This document shows positions 45,856 to 55,135 of a stretch of 64,000 nucleotides of DNA, one piece after another. Within the stretch, counting starts at the first letter, position 1, and each line of letters begins with the position of its first letter. Source of the stretch: Pedobacter antarcticus. GTDB lineage: Bacteria > Bacteroidota > Bacteroidia > Sphingobacteriales > Sphingobacteriaceae. The stretch is taken from contig NZ_FONS01000002.1 of the NCBI RefSeq assembly GCF_900112985.1, positions 485,188 to 549,187 of the forward strand, given 5' to 3'. The notes beneath the pieces are model-generated. The model saw only the letters and a list, made by a program, of their open reading frames with translations, searched no databases and had not been told where the DNA came from. The position numbers and the translations under genes were made by a program.

Positions 45856-46545
45856 ATGTCTAAAGGAATTAAAATACTGATAGTTGAGGATGATGAAAAT
45901 TTAAGATTCTTGGTTGTTCACCGTCTGAAATCCGAAGGATATGAGATCCTGGAGAATGGCGATGGTGAAACAGCAGTCAGAACGATTATGGACGAAAAGC
46001 CGGATATTGTTTTACTGGACTGGATGCTGCCGGGAAAACAAGGCTCGGAAGTCTGCGAAGAAGTTCGTAAGCAGGGATTCGATAAATTAATTATTATGAT
46101 GACTGCCAAGGCACAGGATGTCGATAAGATCGACGCTTATACATTTGGTGTTTCTGACTATGTGACCAAGCCATTTAATATGGATGTACTGGTTGCCATG
46201 CTGGAAAGCAAAGTGAAGTTTTTGCTTAATAACGACCGTTCGGAGATACACCGTTTTGGCGACATGGAGCACCATCCGAATATTCATACCCTTTTCAGAA
46301 GCGGCAAAAAAATTGAGTTAACTATTCTGGAGAACAGAATTCTTTTATATTTCCTTAGAAATCCGAACAAGGTCATTAACCGGGACGAGCTGATGCTGGT
46401 TGTCTGGGGGTACAATTCTGATGTGAATACCCGTACGCTGGACATGCATATCGTAAGATTGAGAAAGAAAATTGAACTCAATCCGGACAATCCGCAATTA
46501 TTGCAGACTGTAAGAGGTATTGGTTACCGTTTTAATGCAGGTTAA
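45856..46545 (+). CDS. OmpR/PhoB-family response regulator
   Basis: A 229-residue DNA-binding regulator. The receiver domain has D12/D13, the phosphoacceptor D55 (LLDWMLPG), a Thr in MMTAK and the Lys in VTKPF. The C-terminal winged helix includes INRDELMLVVWGYNSDVNTRTLDMHIVRLRKK and ends RGIGYRFNAG, as in PhoB. Its partner kinase is directly upstream, and a strong bidirectional terminator closes the operon. The targets cannot be read from sequence; the palindrome at 42221 is one candidate. Confidence 0.96.
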   Translation: MSKGIKILIVEDDENLRFLVVHRLKSEGYEILENGDGETAVRTIMDEKPDIVLLDWMLPGKQGSEVCEEVRKQGFDKLIIMMTAKAQDVDKIDAYTFGVSDYVTKPFNMDVLVAMLESKVKFLLNNDRSEIHRFGDMEHHPNIHTLFRSGKKIELTILENRILLYFLRNPNKVINRDELMLVVWGYNSDVNTRTLDMHIVRLRKKIELNPDNPQLLQTVRGIGYRFNAG

Positions 46546-46584
46546 TACAGCTTAGAATTAGAGTAGAGAACAAAATAATCAAAA

Positions 46585-46632
46585 GACATAAAAAAAGCAC
46601 GCTGTTTTAATTCAGCGTGCTTTTTTTATGTC
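46585..46632. terminator. Bidirectional terminator with 20-bp perfect arms
   Basis: Arms 46585-46604 and 46613-46632 are exact reverse complements around an 8-nt loop, with the core GCACGCTG/CAGCGTGC flanked by A7/T7. It serves both the response regulator and the convergent metallophosphoesterase gene. Confidence 0.9.
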
Positions 46633-46677
46633 CGGAATGTTTTCTAACATTATATAGAATAATGCATAGAGCAATCA

Positions 46678-47955
46678 TTACGCCCTTTTCAATGTGAAAA
46701 TAGTAATTTCAGGCAGGATACCCACCCTTCCCGGATAACCAAGAAACCCATATCCCACATTCACATATAGCTGTTGCTGTTGTTCCTGGTAAAGACCAGC
46801 CCATTCCTTGTAAATATATTCAACGGGGCTCCATTGAAAATGCTCAGTTCTGACACCAAATTGCATACCATGCGTATGCCCGCTGAACATCGCATCGATC
46901 TGCGGATATTTAGGTAGAACCTCGGCTCTCCAGTGTGAAGGATCATGGGAGAGCAGTAGTTTTACCGGAAGATCATCTGTGTTCTTTACAGCAAGCTCCA
47001 TTTTTCCATATTTCGGAAAGCGGCCCATTCCCCAGTTTTCGATACCGAGGATGCCAATCTCTTCCCCGCCCACTTTTAACCGGCGGTTTTCATTCATGAG
47101 CAGGTCCCAGCCCATCAGTTCGTGTGTTTTAATCACATCTGCAAGGTTTTTAGCTTTCGCAGCTGAAGGCTCCTTTCCAAAATGATAATCTCCATAATCG
47201 TGGTTACCCAGCGTAGAATACACACCCAGAGGAGCCTTGATCTTGCTGAAAATATCCTGGTAGCCGCGCATTTCATTGGCCATATCATTTACAATATCGC
47301 CGGTGAAGAAAATAAAATCAGGCTTCTCCCCTAAGAGCATTTCTACACCCCCCAATACAGCCCGTTTATTATAGAAACTGCCTGAGTGGATATCAGAAAC
47401 CTGCCCCATGGTAATACCATCGAAAGCAGCAGGCAGATTAGGTAAGATCAATGTTTTTCTGCGGACCTGGTAATCATATGCACCCGAAGCAATGCCCCAG
47501 GTTAAAGACGTTAAGGGAACAGCAGCAGCCACTAGCCCGGCTTTCACCAGAAAGGCGGAGCGTGTGATTGGCTCAGGACCACCGTCAGCGATCACAGGAG
47601 AACCATTATGTTCGTTTATACCTGCATCCTCCACAACTTTCTTTTTCCTGAAAACGTAAACGACCAGTCTGCGCAGGTCATCCAGCAGCAGGAAAGGCAG
47701 CATTACAATTTTACAAGCAGTAATCAGGAAAAAAGAAACCATGATTACCGAACGCAGTGATAGATAAATATTCAGGTAGATACCCGCAAAGACACCTACG
47801 ATCAGCAGGATACTAATTGACCAGTAAATCTTTTTGAACCCATCACGTACAGGTTTGGACCAGGATTTGAAAACCGCCAGAACGGCATTCACAAAGTAGT
47901 AGTCAAAGGCTATTATCAAAAGACAGCCAGTAATCAGAAAAGGTAATCTGCCCAT
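46678..47955 (-). CDS. Membrane metallophosphoesterase (YkuE/YaeI-like)
   Basis: A 425-residue protein with about four or five N-terminal helices (residues 1-105), then a linker with a twin-helix anchor, and a calcineurin-like phosphoesterase domain from about 185. The dinuclear metal motifs are complete: GQVSDIHSG, TGDIVND, GNHDYGD, LSHDPSHW and FSGHTHGMQ. Related proteins hydrolyse phosphodiester or UDP-sugar-lipid bonds at the membrane. The exact substrate is unknown. It follows the ATPase gene by 4 bp. Confidence 0.92.
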   Translation of the reverse strand: MGRLPFLITGCLLIIAFDYYFVNAVLAVFKSWSKPVRDGFKKIYWSISILLIVGVFAGIYLNIYLSLRSVIMVSFFLITACKIVMLPFLLLDDLRRLVVYVFRKKKVVEDAGINEHNGSPVIADGGPEPITRSAFLVKAGLVAAAVPLTSLTWGIASGAYDYQVRRKTLILPNLPAAFDGITMGQVSDIHSGSFYNKRAVLGGVEMLLGEKPDFIFFTGDIVNDMANEMRGYQDIFSKIKAPLGVYSTLGNHDYGDYHFGKEPSAAKAKNLADVIKTHELMGWDLLMNENRRLKVGGEEIGILGIENWGMGRFPKYGKMELAVKNTDDLPVKLLLSHDPSHWRAEVLPKYPQIDAMFSGHTHGMQFGVRTEHFQWSPVEYIYKEWAGLYQEQQQQLYVNVGYGFLGYPGRVGILPEITIFTLKRA

Positions 47956-47959
47956 AAAA

Positions 47960-49450
47960 TCAGGTAAAATCTATATCATCTTCGTCCGAACCGGCAGTGA
48001 AGAGACTATCGAACATATCAGCGAAACTAAATCCGCCGGTTAAGAATTTTTTGCTTAGTTGAGAATGCTCGGCAAGACCATGCAGGATGAATTCCATCAG
48101 CAGCAGGATTTGTGCGGCACTCAATGTATGGTGGAAACGTTTTGCAAGGTCATAAAGGCCATTTACCTTCATTAACTCCGCCTCATATTCCGCATTGGTC
48201 ATATCGTCAGTTATGGCCATTGTGTACCCCTCGGTGAACCAGTCTGTGATTTCCTGATACGGATTTTTTCCTTTGCTCTTTTTGATTTTTTCTGGATCAG
48301 GGAAATAGATTGGAAATAAAGCCTTAATTGCTTTACCTGTAAGCGTGCCTGCTATTTTCGCCGGACCTTCCATTTCACCCTCATAGACAAGCTCGATTTT
48401 TCCGGTGATGGCAGGAATAATGCCAATCAGGTCGGCCAGTCTTACTGCCGTTCTTTCTTCGCCACTTACCAGAACCCTTCGCTCAGCAAAAGAAATAAGG
48501 TTTTCGTAAGCAGAGATTGTCAGTCTGGCAGAAACACCAGATTTCTGATCTATATATTCACTTTTTCTAGCTTCAAAAGCGATCTGTTCAATCAGGTCTT
48601 TTACCAGTCCATCTACTTCCACACGCTGCAGCTGTTCTTCGGTAACCCTTGCTTCCTGGAAAGTGATTTTGCGGGAAATAGCGATCGTTTGTGGGTAATG
48701 CGTTAGTATCTGACTTTCAATTCTGTCTTTCAGTGGTGTCACAATAGAGCCCCTGTTCGTGTAATCCTCCGGATTTGCAGTAAATACGAACTGTACATCC
48801 AGCGGGAGACGGAGTTTAAAACCACGGATCTGAATATCCTTTTCCTGTAGCATATTAAACAAGGAAACCTGGATTCTGGCCTGAAGATCAGGCAGCTCAT
48901 TGATCACGAATATTCCACGGTGTGCACGCGGGATCAGACCAAAGTGAATGACTCTTTCATCGTTGTAGGTTAACTTCATTGCCGCCGCCTTAATAGGATC
49001 GACATCACCAATCAGGTCGGCGACCGTTACATCAGGTGTAGCTAGTTTTTCCGTATATCTTTCAGAGCGGTGAAGCCAGCTTACGGGCGTATCCTCACCC
49101 ATACGGGAAATAATATCTCTTCCAAACCAGGAAATAGGGTTTAAAGGGTCGTCGAAGATTTCGCTCCCTGTAATATAAGGGACATACTCATCCAGCAAGT
49201 TCACCATTAACCTTGCGATTCTGGTTTTCGCCTGCCCGCGAAGACCGAGCAGCAGAATATTATGACGGGATAAGATTGCCGTTTGCAGTTCAGGTATTAC
49301 TGTTTCATCGTAGCCGACGATGCCTTTAAAACCAGCAGCTTTATTCTGGAGCTGGGTAATAAGATTCTTGCGTAATTCCTCTTTTACGCTTAATGAAGTA
49401 TATCCGGCGTTTTTGAGGGCGCCAAGCGTTTGAATTAAATTATGGTCCAT
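47960..49450 (-). CDS. MoxR/magnesium-chelatase-like AAA+ ATPase
   Basis: A 496-residue ATPase. Walker A is GLRGQAKTRIA (near residue 70), Walker B lies in GIFVINELPDL, and the sensor region in VQFVFTANPEDYTNRGSIVTPLKDRIES. It resembles the ChlI/MoxR group, which acts with VWA-domain partners as a chaperone-like assembly machine. The VWA gene is immediately upstream (14 bp), so the two very likely form one complex. No magnesium porphyrin pathway is present, so chlorophyll synthesis is not implied. Confidence 0.92.
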   Translation of the reverse strand: MDHNLIQTLGALKNAGYTSLSVKEELRKNLITQLQNKAAGFKGIVGYDETVIPELQTAILSRHNILLLGLRGQAKTRIARLMVNLLDEYVPYITGSEIFDDPLNPISWFGRDIISRMGEDTPVSWLHRSERYTEKLATPDVTVADLIGDVDPIKAAAMKLTYNDERVIHFGLIPRAHRGIFVINELPDLQARIQVSLFNMLQEKDIQIRGFKLRLPLDVQFVFTANPEDYTNRGSIVTPLKDRIESQILTHYPQTIAISRKITFQEARVTEEQLQRVEVDGLVKDLIEQIAFEARKSEYIDQKSGVSARLTISAYENLISFAERRVLVSGEERTAVRLADLIGIIPAITGKIELVYEGEMEGPAKIAGTLTGKAIKALFPIYFPDPEKIKKSKGKNPYQEITDWFTEGYTMAITDDMTNAEYEAELMKVNGLYDLAKRFHHTLSAAQILLLMEFILHGLAEHSQLSKKFLTGGFSFADMFDSLFTAGSDEDDIDFT

Positions 49451-49464
49451 AGATAGATGCCGAA

Positions 49465-50568
49465 TTATCGAACTGTTTTTTTTCTGTTGGTAATGAAATC
49501 TTCAAAAATGTATTCACCAAGACCTTCCAATGAACTGTAGAAAGCCCTTCCGTCATTAATCTTGGTAAATTCCCGCACGAAGTGCTGGAGATAGGGGTCT
49601 TTGGCAATCATAAAAGTAGTAATCGGTATTTTTAACCTTTTACAATGAGCGGCCATGTTCAGTGTTTTGGCGACAACCTTACGATCAAGACCTATACTGT
49701 TTTTATAATAGCGTCCATTTTCCTTGAGGCAGGTAGGTTTGCCATCAGTGATCATGAAAATCTGTTTATTAGGTGTTTTTCTTCTGCGCAGAATGTCTGC
49801 AGCCAGCTCCAGGCCAGCACAAGTATTCGTATGATAAGGGCCAACTTCCAGGTAGGGAAGCTCCTTTAGAGTAATTGGCCAGGCATCATTACCGAAGACT
49901 ACAATATCCAGACTATCCTTTGGAAACTTAGTTTTGATCAGCTCTGAAAGGGCCATAGCAACTTTCCGGGCAGGTGTGATCCTGTCTTCCCCGTAAAGGA
50001 TCATAGAATGAGAAATATCGATCATCAGCACCGTTGCTGTAGTCGTTTTATAGTCCTTTTCATGCACTTCCAGGTCATTCTCGGTCATGATGAAATCGTT
50101 GATCCCGTGATTGATCTGTGCATTCTGAATAGAAGCTGTCATATCAATCTGATCGGCACTATCTCCGAAAGAGTAAGCTCTGCGGATCGCGTTGTTTTCA
50201 TCACCAAGGCCAGATAAGTTACTCGTATGATCACCTTTTCCAGATTTCCGGAGCTGTCCGAATATCTCTTCCAGTGCCGATTTACGGATTGTTTGTTCAG
50301 ATTTGGCAGTGACTTTAAAATCCCCCTTTTCGTCAGGAGCGATATAGCCTTTTTCCTTAAGATCTTCAATAAAATCGCCGATACCGTAATCATTGTTGGT
50401 GAAAGAATGCAGCTTGTCCATTTCCGTCATCCAGGAAAGAGAAGAAGCAGCATCGCCGGCTGTTACATTGAGCAGTTGCATAAATAACTTAAACAGATCG
50501 TCAAACCCACCGGCCACCTGCTTTTCAGGAACAAATTTAGAAAATTGGAAACCTCTCATATAATACAA
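49465..50568 (-). CDS. VWA-domain protein, partner of the MoxR-like ATPase
   Basis: A 367-residue protein whose C-terminal half is a von Willebrand factor A domain with a MIDAS site: DISHSM (DxSxS), the Thr region and MITDGKPT. The N-terminal 170 residues are helical and unlike known domains. No signal peptide or transmembrane helix. It is the first gene of a leftward unit with the ATPase and the phosphoesterase. MoxR-VWA pairs commonly remodel or activate client proteins; the client here is unknown. Confidence 0.92.
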   Translation of the reverse strand: MYYMRGFQFSKFVPEKQVAGGFDDLFKLFMQLLNVTAGDAASSLSWMTEMDKLHSFTNNDYGIGDFIEDLKEKGYIAPDEKGDFKVTAKSEQTIRKSALEEIFGQLRKSGKGDHTSNLSGLGDENNAIRRAYSFGDSADQIDMTASIQNAQINHGINDFIMTENDLEVHEKDYKTTTATVLMIDISHSMILYGEDRITPARKVAMALSELIKTKFPKDSLDIVVFGNDAWPITLKELPYLEVGPYHTNTCAGLELAADILRRRKTPNKQIFMITDGKPTCLKENGRYYKNSIGLDRKVVAKTLNMAAHCKRLKIPITTFMIAKDPYLQHFVREFTKINDGRAFYSSLEGLGEYIFEDFITNRKKTVR

Positions 50569-50645
50569 TTAACGATTGATCTAAGGTAAAAGTTTGGGTT
50601 GCCAATAATGTTACCTGCAAGTCAAAATACCTGAGGTAGAATTTA

Positions 50646-51533
50646 TTAGGAAGGCGAGTTTCTGGCTAGTGCACTTTCTGCGCGCTTTACCGCCAGTTTT
50701 TCACGATAGTGTGCATAAGGAGCTTTAAACGCCATCTTCATCAGACTGTCCAAACCACCCTTCACAGCAAGATTATACAAGCTTTGCGCTTTTCTTACCG
50801 GAGAGGCGTCCCAGGCTCTTAAGCTGAGTGAGAAAGAACCGTCAAGATATTTCATCCAGTGCCACATTCCTGTAGGCATAAACAAAGTATCACCATGCTC
50901 CAGGAAGACCTCGTACCCTTCAACACCGTTCAGTGCAGGGAACTTGTCAAAGTCCGGATTGGCCACATCATAATCTTCCAGTGCATACGTGGCGTTTGGA
51001 ATACAGTATAACCTTTCTTTCCATTTATTGTCGAAAAGAATAATATGCTTTCTTCCGCCAAAATGGGTATGGAATAAATGCGGGAGATCTATGTCGTAGT
51101 GCAGGAAAGTTACCGAATTAGAGCCACCAAAGAACATGGCAGGCATGCTTTCAATAAAGCCACCCATTAAATCTTTGGGTAAAACGATATCATCTATCAG
51201 GCTGGGTACATGCTTGAATAAATTAAAAAAGAAGATTCTGAGTTCAGTAGGTTCTCTTTTAATTAGATCCAGGTAGTCTCCAAACTGCATTTTTGCTGTA
51301 GGAGAATTAATAGGGCGTGAGGGGTCGGCCTTCGCATTATCATAAAGCGGTACCTCCAGGTTACCTGCAATTTCTTTCAGGTATTCCGTTGTCCATTTTT
51401 CTCTTGCAGGCCAGCTTTTTGTTAATCCTTTTATAATTAGTGGTTTTCGCGGGTTCAGGTAATTTTTCTTAAAATCCGCGGGGCTGATCTGCTCGACAGT
51501 ATCAACCGGTTTAAGGATGAAGCTCATAATCAA
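50646..51533 (-). CDS. Cupin-like (JmjC-related, Cupin_8) protein, copy 2
   Basis: A 295-residue protein of the Fe(II)/2-oxoglutarate-dependent cupin-like family. The HxD pair is in FLHYDIDLPHLFHTHFGG and the distal His in PTGMWHWMKYL. Residues such as LRAWD near the end and the KNYLNPRKPLIIKGL start are common to the family. Hydroxylation of a protein or small molecule is likely, but the substrate is unknown. It is very similar in length and sequence to the neighbour at 51608 and lies 74 bp downstream of it: a tandem duplication. Confidence 0.88.
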   Translation of the reverse strand: MIMSFILKPVDTVEQISPADFKKNYLNPRKPLIIKGLTKSWPAREKWTTEYLKEIAGNLEVPLYDNAKADPSRPINSPTAKMQFGDYLDLIKREPTELRIFFFNLFKHVPSLIDDIVLPKDLMGGFIESMPAMFFGGSNSVTFLHYDIDLPHLFHTHFGGRKHIILFDNKWKERLYCIPNATYALEDYDVANPDFDKFPALNGVEGYEVFLEHGDTLFMPTGMWHWMKYLDGSFSLSLRAWDASPVRKAQSLYNLAVKGGLDSLMKMAFKAPYAHYREKLAVKRAESALARNSPS

Positions 51534-51607
51534 AAAGATAAAATCTAGGCTGCAAATTGTGAATTAAATTCTGAAAACGGGTATAAATACTAGTATGTAA
51601 CCTAATT

Positions 51608-52489
51608 TTACTCAGGTTTGTGATTTGCTAAAGCCTTATTGGCCCTTTTAAAGGCTAATTTTTCCTTCCAGTCCATATATTTAAACCTGAAGTTACCCTT
51701 CATAAAATCATCGAATTTACGCTGTATGGTTAAGTTAAAAAGACTTCTTGCTTTCACTGACCATGATTTATCCCAGGCTCTCAGACTGATAGAAAAAGAA
51801 CCATCAAGATATTTCATCCAGTGCCAGTATCCCGTAGGCATAAATAAAGTGTCGCCATGCTCCAGGTAAGCTTCGACACCTTTTACACCCTTCAGCGCAG
51901 GAAATTTTTCAAAATCAGGATTTTCGACATCATAATCCTCAAGGGCGTATGTCGCATAAGGAATCTGGTAGAGGCGGTCTTTCCATTTGTTTTCAAATAG
52001 AATTACATGTTTGCGGCCATTGAAATGTGTGTGGAAGATATGGGCCATGTCAATATCATAGTGCAGAAAAGTAACGGATCCTTTTCCACCAAAGAACATA
52101 TTCGGATAACTATCCAGAAAACCTCCCATCAGGTTTTTAGGCGCAATATAATCCTCCAGTAATTTGGGCGCATGTTTAATCGGGTCGAAAAGGAAAATAC
52201 GAAGATCGGTCGGTGTGGATCGGATTAAATCAATGTAGTCGCTGAATTTCATTTCCGAAGCAGCGGCGTTAATTGGTTTGGAAGGATCAGCTTTAGAACT
52301 ATCATATAAAGGTACCATCTTGTCGCCGACTACAGTTTTCATATAGTCCATAGACCATTTACTATACGCGGGCCAGTTCCTGGCCATATTTTTAATAACC
52401 AGGGGTCTGCGCTTCTTCAGATAATTCTTTTCGAAATCTTCTTTGGAAATATCATCAACGCAATCAATTTGAGTGAGATCAAACTTCAT
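51608..52489 (-). CDS. Cupin-like (JmjC-related, Cupin_8) protein, copy 1
   Basis: A 293-residue paralogue of the previous entry, with the same layout: KNYLKKRRPLVIKNMARNWP, FLHYDIDMAHIFHTHFNG (HxD) and PTGYWHWMKYLDGSFSISLRAWD (distal His). All metal ligands are kept in both copies, so both may be active. By eye well over half of the residues are identical, with differences spread along the length. A minus-strand TAATTTTG (52510-52517) may drive the pair. Confidence 0.88.
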   Translation of the reverse strand: MKFDLTQIDCVDDISKEDFEKNYLKKRRPLVIKNMARNWPAYSKWSMDYMKTVVGDKMVPLYDSSKADPSKPINAAASEMKFSDYIDLIRSTPTDLRIFLFDPIKHAPKLLEDYIAPKNLMGGFLDSYPNMFFGGKGSVTFLHYDIDMAHIFHTHFNGRKHVILFENKWKDRLYQIPYATYALEDYDVENPDFEKFPALKGVKGVEAYLEHGDTLFMPTGYWHWMKYLDGSFSISLRAWDKSWSVKARSLFNLTIQRKFDDFMKGNFRFKYMDWKEKLAFKRANKALANHKPE

Positions 52490-52509
52490 GTTACATTAAT
52501 ATTGGTGGT

Positions 52510-52517
52510 CAAAATTA
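52510..52517 (-). promoter_or_regulatory. Putative -7 element of the cupin-like pair
   Basis: The minus-strand TAATTTTG fits TAnnTTTG, with a predicted start about 14 bases before the ATG at 52489. No -33 element at the usual spacing. Confidence 0.35.
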
Positions 52518-52594
52518 AATAAAAATCATGCTTTTGTAATTACGAGGAGCTTTCAAAACAAAATCCTTACAAAAAGTAAACATTAACTTAACCT

Positions 52595-52617
52595 GAGAGA
52601 ACCGGAAATGTTCTCTC
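52595..52617. repeat. Perfect hairpin between hemW and the cupin-like pair
   Basis: GAGAGAAC (52595-52602) and GTTCTCTC (52610-52617) pair perfectly around a 7-nt loop. No T-run follows on the minus strand, so it is not a standard terminator. It may be an operator or an mRNA-stabilising hairpin. Confidence 0.55.
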
Positions 52618-52682
52618 TGTGCAGGAGAATCCTGTAATCTGCCGGTAATTTTACCAATGCACTGCTTTTGACCAAATCAAAT

Positions 52683-53831
52683 TTAAATTTTTTCTGCGAT
52701 TTCCTCAGGGAGCAGGAAAAGCTCCGAAGCGATATAGTCAGCAAATAATTTGCCGTCAGGCGTTAAAGTAACGACTTCATTTTGCTCGGTAACCCATTTC
52801 CGCTGTTTGAAAATTTCCACGTTTTTTTTCGTTTCCTCTGCAAAGACCTTACCAAAATCCACTCTTATTTTGCTGAGATCTGTACCCCACATTGTACGCA
52901 GGGAAGTCATGATATATTCATTGAAGCGATCGCAGATATGCAGCTCCTCTACTGTTTCCGCTAGCTGGCCATTTTCCAGAAAATTCATGTAATGCGCATT
53001 GTTCGCCACGTTCAGATAGCGGTTATAACCATCGAATCCGTGCGCTGACGGGCCAATGCCCAGATAGGGAATACCACGCCAGTAATTCGTATTGTGAACA
53101 GCATGTTTACCAGGGAGGCTGAAATTAGAAATCTCATATTGGTCAAAACCTGCGATAGCCAGTTTTTCAGTTAATAAGGTAAACTGAGCTGCTGCCTGCT
53201 CATCATTTACCGGAACCTGTTTCCCTTTTTTGATTGCCGAAGCCAGTGCAGTGCGGGGTTCGACCGTCATGGCATAGGCCGAAATATGTGGTGTCTGGAA
53301 CGAGACAGATTTATTAATGTTTTCCAGCAATTTGCTGTCCGTCAGCAGCGGATAACCATAGATCAGGTCTATACTCAAGTTTTCAAATCCTGCATCCTGA
53401 CTTCTTTTGATACAGGTTTCGGCCTCCTCTGCGTTATGTGCGCGGTTCATCCAGCGTAAATCTTCCTCAAAGAAAGATTGAATTCCGATACTGAAACGGT
53501 TAATAGGTAATTGCCTTAATACGGCAATTTTTGCAGCATTTAGATCATCAGGATTCGCTTCAATTGTTATTTCGGCATTTGTCGCGATAGAGAAATGACG
53601 TGTTATTGTATCGAAAATTTGCTGAAAAGACTTTTCTGGCAGCAGAGAAGGTGTACCTCCACCAAAATAGATACTGCCAAGATCATCTTTGACACGTTCT
53701 TTTTTCATGACGATTTCTTTGCAGATTGCATCTGTCATTTCCTGCGTATACCGCAAAGAAGTGCTGAAATGGAAATCACAGTAGTGACAAGCCTGTTTGC
53801 AAAAAGGGATATGAATATAAATTCCGGACAT
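52683..53831 (-). CDS. hemW: Radical SAM heme chaperone HemW
   Basis: A 382-residue HemN-like protein. The 4Fe-4S SAM motif is CKQACHYC followed by DFHF, then YFGGGTPSLL and the HemW-typical HNTNYWRG and GIGPSAHGF. HemW binds heme and hands it to respiratory cytochromes; true coproporphyrinogen dehydrogenase HemN has a longer N-terminus. This fits a genome segment rich in heme enzymes, although the gene is 15 kb from the oxidase block. Confidence 0.92.
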   Translation of the reverse strand: MSGIYIHIPFCKQACHYCDFHFSTSLRYTQEMTDAICKEIVMKKERVKDDLGSIYFGGGTPSLLPEKSFQQIFDTITRHFSIATNAEITIEANPDDLNAAKIAVLRQLPINRFSIGIQSFFEEDLRWMNRAHNAEEAETCIKRSQDAGFENLSIDLIYGYPLLTDSKLLENINKSVSFQTPHISAYAMTVEPRTALASAIKKGKQVPVNDEQAAAQFTLLTEKLAIAGFDQYEISNFSLPGKHAVHNTNYWRGIPYLGIGPSAHGFDGYNRYLNVANNAHYMNFLENGQLAETVEELHICDRFNEYIMTSLRTMWGTDLSKIRVDFGKVFAEETKKNVEIFKQRKWVTEQNEVVTLTPDGKLFADYIASELFLLPEEIAEKI

Positions 53832-53937
53832 GTGATTAGAATCGTAATTGAGGGTGAGTGGCAGTAGATGTACTGATAGCTCAAAGGTAGGAATTATGAA
53901 TCTAATCGGGGGGGCATTTATTCTGCCTCTGATCCCT

Positions 53938-54951
53938 TTACGTATGGCCGGAAGTAGAATCGCGTTTGATCAGTACAGATTTCATAACTGGTATTTCTTC
54001 CGTTGTAATATATTTTTTATCAAGCAGTTTAAAAAGAAAACCCGCTGCTTCCTGACCAATTTCGAATGCGGGCTGCGTAATTGTGGTGAGAGACGGGTTT
54101 AATAGGGCTGCTGTGCTTAGATTGGAAAAACTTAATATTTTAACATCATCCGGAATCCGCAGATCCAGTGCTTTACAGGCATTATAGGCTGGAATTACCA
54201 TCTCTTCCACAGAAGAAATAATGGCATCAGGTTTCTGGATTATCAGCAGGTTTTTAATGCGGTTGTATGTTTTGTCTCTATCTGGATCATGTGTAACCAT
54301 TAGGCCCTTATTGAAACTCAACCCTTTATTTTTCAGTGCATCAAAATAGCCCTGGATTCGCTTTTTCCCAGTATCAAGCTTGCTCAAAGCAGATAAGTAA
54401 GCTATATTTTTACAACCATTTTCGATCAGGTGCAATGTGGCTTGATAGGCGCTCTGGTAGTCATCGGTAGTAACTTTGATCGCGTCAATGTCGTCTAAGG
54501 CCCTGTCAAAAAACACCACCGGAATCTTTTTTACCAAACTTTTGAAGTGCGAACTACTATTTGTGCTGCTGGAGATTGAGATCAGAATACCATCAACCCT
54601 TCCGCATACCAGACTTTCTGTAAAAGCAGTTTCTATTTCACTATTCTCATGTGTCTGATAAATCAATACATGATAATCGCGTTTGCGGGCAATCTCTTCA
54701 ATTCCATTGATAGCCAGTGAAAAAAAGCTGTTTGCAATTTCGGGGACAATTACTGCTATCGTTTTGGTCTTCTGGCTGCGCAGATTACTTGCTGACGGAT
54801 TTCGCTCATACTTCAGCTTTTTAGCCAGGGCCAGAACTTTTTGCTTGGTCTCTATACTAATCTCATGGCTGTCATTCAATGCTTTTGACACTGTGGCAAT
54901 AGAGACATTCAATTCTCTGGCTAAAGTTTTTACAGTTACATTCTCGGTCAT
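53938..54951 (-). CDS. LacI-family transcriptional regulator
   Basis: A 337-residue repressor: N-terminal helix-turn-helix and hinge (VTVKTLARELNVSIATVSKALND, RNPSASNLRSQKTKTIAVIVPEI), then a periplasmic-binding-protein-like ligand domain (DGILISISSS, VVFFDRALDDIDAIKVTTDD). It is divergent from the inositol oxygenase gene, with 184 bp between starts, the classic position for a repressor of its neighbour. An inositol- or uronate-type ligand is inferred from that arrangement only. Confidence 0.93.
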   Translation of the reverse strand: MTENVTVKTLARELNVSIATVSKALNDSHEISIETKQKVLALAKKLKYERNPSASNLRSQKTKTIAVIVPEIANSFFSLAINGIEEIARKRDYHVLIYQTHENSEIETAFTESLVCGRVDGILISISSSTNSSSHFKSLVKKIPVVFFDRALDDIDAIKVTTDDYQSAYQATLHLIENGCKNIAYLSALSKLDTGKKRIQGYFDALKNKGLSFNKGLMVTHDPDRDKTYNRIKNLLIIQKPDAIISSVEEMVIPAYNACKALDLRIPDDVKILSFSNLSTAALLNPSLTTITQPAFEIGQEAAGFLFKLLDKKYITTEEIPVMKSVLIKRDSTSGHT

Positions 54952-55135
54952 TCTTTTTTTTTCAGAACTGCTTAATATTAAAGCAATTCACTTAAACGTA
55001 TTCGTAAATAAAAAATTCAATCAGCCTTTAATTTAACATCTTTATATGGAGATTTAGGTATGAGCGCGTTTTTTTATTTACCATCGGTACTGCAGCATGT
55101 GCTATCAAAAATATCATCAATTATAAATTTATCTT

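Noticed and set aside
47960..50568. Magnesium chelatase for chlorophyll synthesis
   Set aside because: Only ChlI-like ATPase and VWA proteins; no large H subunit and no other pigment genes. MoxR-type function fits better.
54983..54997. LacI operator in the A/T-rich near-palindrome GCTTAATATTAAAGC
   Set aside because: Imperfect, without the central CG typical of LacI-family sites, and such A/T-rich symmetry occurs by chance in this genome.
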